From assembly GCA_016867005.1 (NCBI GenBank), contig VGKM01000056.1, positions 1 through 7,108 on the forward strand: a stretch of DNA of 7,108 nucleotides, in the 5' to 3' direction. This stretch comes from Candidatus Omnitrophota bacterium (GTDB taxonomy: Bacteria > Omnitrophota > Gorgyraeia > Gygaellales > Profunditerraquicolaceae). Numbering within the stretch: position 1 is the first letter of the stretch; every line of letters starts with the position of its first letter. A program made the position numbers and the translations under genes. A model generated the notes under the pieces. The model did no database searches. It saw nothing but the letters and a program-made list of their open reading frames with translations, and was not told the DNA's origin. This document shows, one piece after another, positions 5,131-7,108 of this stretch.

Positions 5131-6717
5131 ATGAAACAGAGATTTATTTCTAGGTTAATTATTCTTTTCTGCATAATCATTCTAGTCTCCTGCTATATCA
5201 GTTACCTGCCTAAAATACGTTCCATATTTATACCTTACCTCAAAAGCACTGATTTATTCTTGAACTTCCGGTATCAGCATTCCGAGGTCCCGAAAACCGT
5301 CAAGGACATTGTTTTGGTTGATATTGACGAAGACACGCTGAATAATGTCGGGCAGCGCTGGCCCATCAAGAGGGACTTGTATGCCCGCTTTCTGAACAAT
5401 TTACTTGGCCCGGAATATAGGCCGTCAGCTATCGCGATAGACATAGCATTTATCGGAAAAAGCGAACAACCGGAGCAGGACGATACTCTCGCTTCTGCTT
5501 TAAAGGCCTCGAACAATGTGATCCTCGGCACCTATTTTGACCGGACCGGAAAATTAATCATGCCGGAAGGGATTTTTGTTGACTCCTCCCGGGGTTTCGG
5601 CTGCCTGAATTACCCCCGGGATCTTGATTATGTGATCCGCCGTGCCAGGGCCGTTGTATTTGATAAACGCAAGATTGACTACTGCCTCATCCTAAGGACG
5701 ATCTCTTTGTTTAAAAACCTGGATATTGACAATTATTTTTACGACGAGGACCTGCACGCGATAAAAATACCCTCAATAAATAAAAATGACAGCGCCCTGA
5801 CAATACCGCTTGAGCCGTATGAAAAAACAACAAGAGTTAATTATTTCGCGCGGTTTAAGGACTTTAAGGTAATCCCCTTTTGGAAGGTCCTTAAGAACCT
5901 GGAGCCGCCTGAGACATTCAAAAATAAAATAGTGCTTTTAGGGACCGCAACCGAATTGCTGCATGATATATACCCCACCCCCCTTGGGTTAATGCCGGGG
6001 CTTGCCATAAACGCTAATTTTCTTATCTCTGTTCTGACTAATAGGTACCTTCAGGGCGTGCCGGCACTTATTACCTGGATGATCCTTGTTATTGCTGCCA
6101 TTCTTGCCGCATCTATCACAGCCCGTTTTTCAAAACTAAAATCCCTGCTTTTATGCCTGGGGATGATCCTGTCAGCAATGATTACAACAGCCGTTCTGAT
6201 TTATCACGATATTATTTTTGATTTCTTCGGTTTTGCCCTTACCGTAACAATGGTTTTCCTGGTATCTATAATCTATAAATACTTTGCCATTATCTTTGAG
6301 CGCATGCGCCTTAACAAAATGGCCCTGACTGACCCGTTAACCGGCGCTTATATTACGCCATATTTTGAAGTAAGATTAAATAGCGAAATAAGGAATGCCA
6401 AAGACGCTAAAACTGCCTTGTCGCTTGCAATCTTTGAGATTGACGGGTTGGCGGAGCTTGTGAGGTCTGAAGGCGAGCTTTACGGGAATGAAATCATGAA
6501 GAATGTTTCCGGCACCTTAAAAAACAACAGCCGGCCAAGCGATACTATCTGCCTGCTGGAAAACAATAAATTCGGCGTGATCCTTCCGCGCACCGGCCTT
6601 GACGGCGCAAAGAAATATGCTGATAAGATAAAGAAAATAATCGAGAATTTATCGGTTCCGTGGCAGGGAAAAATTATAAAAATGGCGGTCAGTGCAGACG
6701 TTTCTCTATTGTCTTAA
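5131..6717 (+). CDS. CHASE2 sensor membrane protein with degenerate, shortened GGDEF domain
   Basis: This 528-residue inner-membrane protein has an N-terminal membrane helix (about 7-25), an extracytoplasmic CHASE2 sensor domain (about 38-305), three closely spaced membrane helices (about 311-331, 336-357, 364-388) and a cytoplasmic C-terminal GGDEF-like domain (about 393-528). CHASE2 hallmarks are IVLVDIDEDTL at 60-70, RWPIKRDLYARFL at 76-88, AIAIDIAF at 100-107, and FKNKIVLLGTATELLHDIYPTPLG at 263-286. The GGDEF part has the entry motif LTDPLTGAY at 399-407, but the catalytic loop reads ENNKF at 477-481 in place of GGDEF. The protein stops about 10 residues after the region matching VSIGVA, without the usual final ADxALYxAK helix. 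It is therefore very unlikely to make cyclic di-GMP and may signal by dimerisation or by binding a ligand or partner. The ATG at 5131 is the only start after an in-frame stop. Confidence 0.9.
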   Translation: MKQRFISRLIILFCIIILVSCYISYLPKIRSIFIPYLKSTDLFLNFRYQHSEVPKTVKDIVLVDIDEDTLNNVGQRWPIKRDLYARFLNNLLGPEYRPSAIAIDIAFIGKSEQPEQDDTLASALKASNNVILGTYFDRTGKLIMPEGIFVDSSRGFGCLNYPRDLDYVIRRARAVVFDKRKIDYCLILRTISLFKNLDIDNYFYDEDLHAIKIPSINKNDSALTIPLEPYEKTTRVNYFARFKDFKVIPFWKVLKNLEPPETFKNKIVLLGTATELLHDIYPTPLGLMPGLAINANFLISVLTNRYLQGVPALITWMILVIAAILAASITARFSKLKSLLLCLGMILSAMITTAVLIYHDIIFDFFGFALTVTMVFLVSIIYKYFAIIFERMRLNKMALTDPLTGAYITPYFEVRLNSEIRNAKDAKTALSLAIFEIDGLAELVRSEGELYGNEIMKNVSGTLKNNSRPSDTICLLENNKFGVILPRTGLDGAKKYADKIKKIIENLSVPWQGKIIKMAVSADVSLLS

Positions 6718-7108
6718 CCCCTCGGCTCAACTCTTACCAGGTATTCATCACCCATCTGTTTTAGAACAGAATACTTAAGCTTACCTCCGGTTATCCTCTG
6801 AATGTCCTCTACGGATGATTTTTTAAGTATGCAGTAAGTCGTACCCTGTTTGCTAAGAAAATCCCAGGCCAGGTCGTCTTTATTTAAAAACAATACCGGG
6901 TGCGGGCTAAAATAGGGCTTACCCGGGATATCGATAACTGCTACGTCTTTGCCGGTATAAAACCGTACTCCCCTGGCATAAAACTTGGATGCCAGAATAG
7001 TGTTATTGACATTATAGTTACCGGACAAGTAATCACAGATGTATTTAGAAGAAATATACGGCTCAATATCATTTCTTACCAGCGCCAGAATTGAAAGGAA
7101 TAAAAAAA
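6714..7108 (-). CDS. C-terminal part of a membrane glycosyltransferase, ArnT/PMT (GT39)-like, cut by the window edge
   Basis: The reading frame is open to the right edge, so this is the last 130 codons of a longer gene whose start lies beyond the window. The visible part begins with hydrophobic residues FLFLSILALV, the end of a membrane helix. It continues with EPYISSKYICDYL, a stretch with NTILASKFYARGVRFYTGKDV, and a soluble end with LNKDDLAWDFL and YCILKK. This order (final helix, a Ser-Ser-Lys segment, a Tyr-rich GVRFYTG segment, then a small alpha/beta end) is typical of the periplasmic C-terminus of ArnT-like/PMT-family transferases. Those use polyprenyl-phosphate sugars to modify lipids or proteins. 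A TTG at 7028 could be read as a start, but it lies in the middle of the conserved segment and is Leu. Its stop overlaps that of the CHASE2 gene. Family assignment rests on the tail only. Confidence 0.65.
   Translation of the reverse strand, partial: FLFLSILALVRNDIEPYISSKYICDYLSGNYNVNNTILASKFYARGVRFYTGKDVAVIDIPGKPYFSPHPVLFLNKDDLAWDFLSKQGTTYCILKKSSVEDIQRITGGKLKYSVLKQMGDEYLVRVEPRG

Noticed and set aside
6755..6770. Inverted repeat TCTGTT-TTAG-AACAGA about 40 nt after the CHASE2 stop, considered as a terminator
   Set aside because: The stem is only 6 bp and AT-rich, no T-run follows on either strand, and it lies inside the conserved end of the glycosyltransferase gene.
6714..7028. A separate 104-residue protein starting with TTG at 7028
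   Set aside because: The frame continues without a stop to the window end and the upstream residues include a membrane helix end and a segment typical of ArnT/PMT-like C-termini, so the TTG is an internal Leu codon.
6900..7094. 64-codon plus-strand open frame near the right edge
   Set aside because: It lies opposite the glycosyltransferase tail, whose frame stays open to the window edge and carries recognisable family features.

Overview
The window reads as ordinary chromosomal DNA of a moderately AT-rich, probably uncultured bacterium. A Minf_1886-family gene (a family I associate with Planctomycetes, Verrucomicrobia and relatives), a GH94 phosphorylase, a CHASE2 sensor and short-leader promoters together suggest a PVC-group or Omnitrophota-like genome. 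That placement is inference; no rRNA or other taxonomic marker is present.

Layout. Positions 1-1557 (minus strand) hold a tight four-gene run, transcribed from right to left: a Minf_1886-family protein, a YjbQ/UPF0047 protein, a YbgC/FadM-type hot-dog thioesterase and a small two-helix membrane protein. Gaps are 17 and 3 nt, then a 14-nt overlap. A near-consensus -10 box lies only 6 nt before the first gene's likely start. Upstream of it, also on the minus strand and with its own extended -10 promoter, is a HAD hydrolase of the beta-phosphoglucomutase type (1601-2266). A divergent intergenic region with a perfect 16-bp GC-rich palindrome (2302-2338) separates it from a plus-strand GH94 glycoside phosphorylase (2390-5074). 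This is followed by a plus-strand CHASE2 membrane protein with a degenerate, shortened GGDEF domain (5131-6717). At the right edge, a minus-strand gene converges on it, sharing a TTAA at the two stop codons. It is the C-terminal end of what looks like an ArnT/PMT-type (GT39-like) membrane glycosyltransferase, and its N-terminal part lies beyond the window.

How the genes work together. The GH94 phosphorylase would split a beta-glucoside with phosphate to give a sugar 1-phosphate in the cytoplasm. The divergent HAD enzyme could act on a sugar phosphate, although a classical beta-phosphoglucomutase would need the other anomer. The four-gene run contains proteins of poorly defined function, and no pathway can be assigned to it. 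The CHASE2/GGDEF protein is probably a sensor or scaffold without cyclic-di-GMP synthase activity. I found no mobile element, CRISPR array, RNA gene or toxin-antitoxin pair, and no stretch over 300 bases lacks a gene. No clear new system stands out. The most notable points are the palindrome, the short-leader promoters that correct two gene starts, and the dead GGDEF domain.
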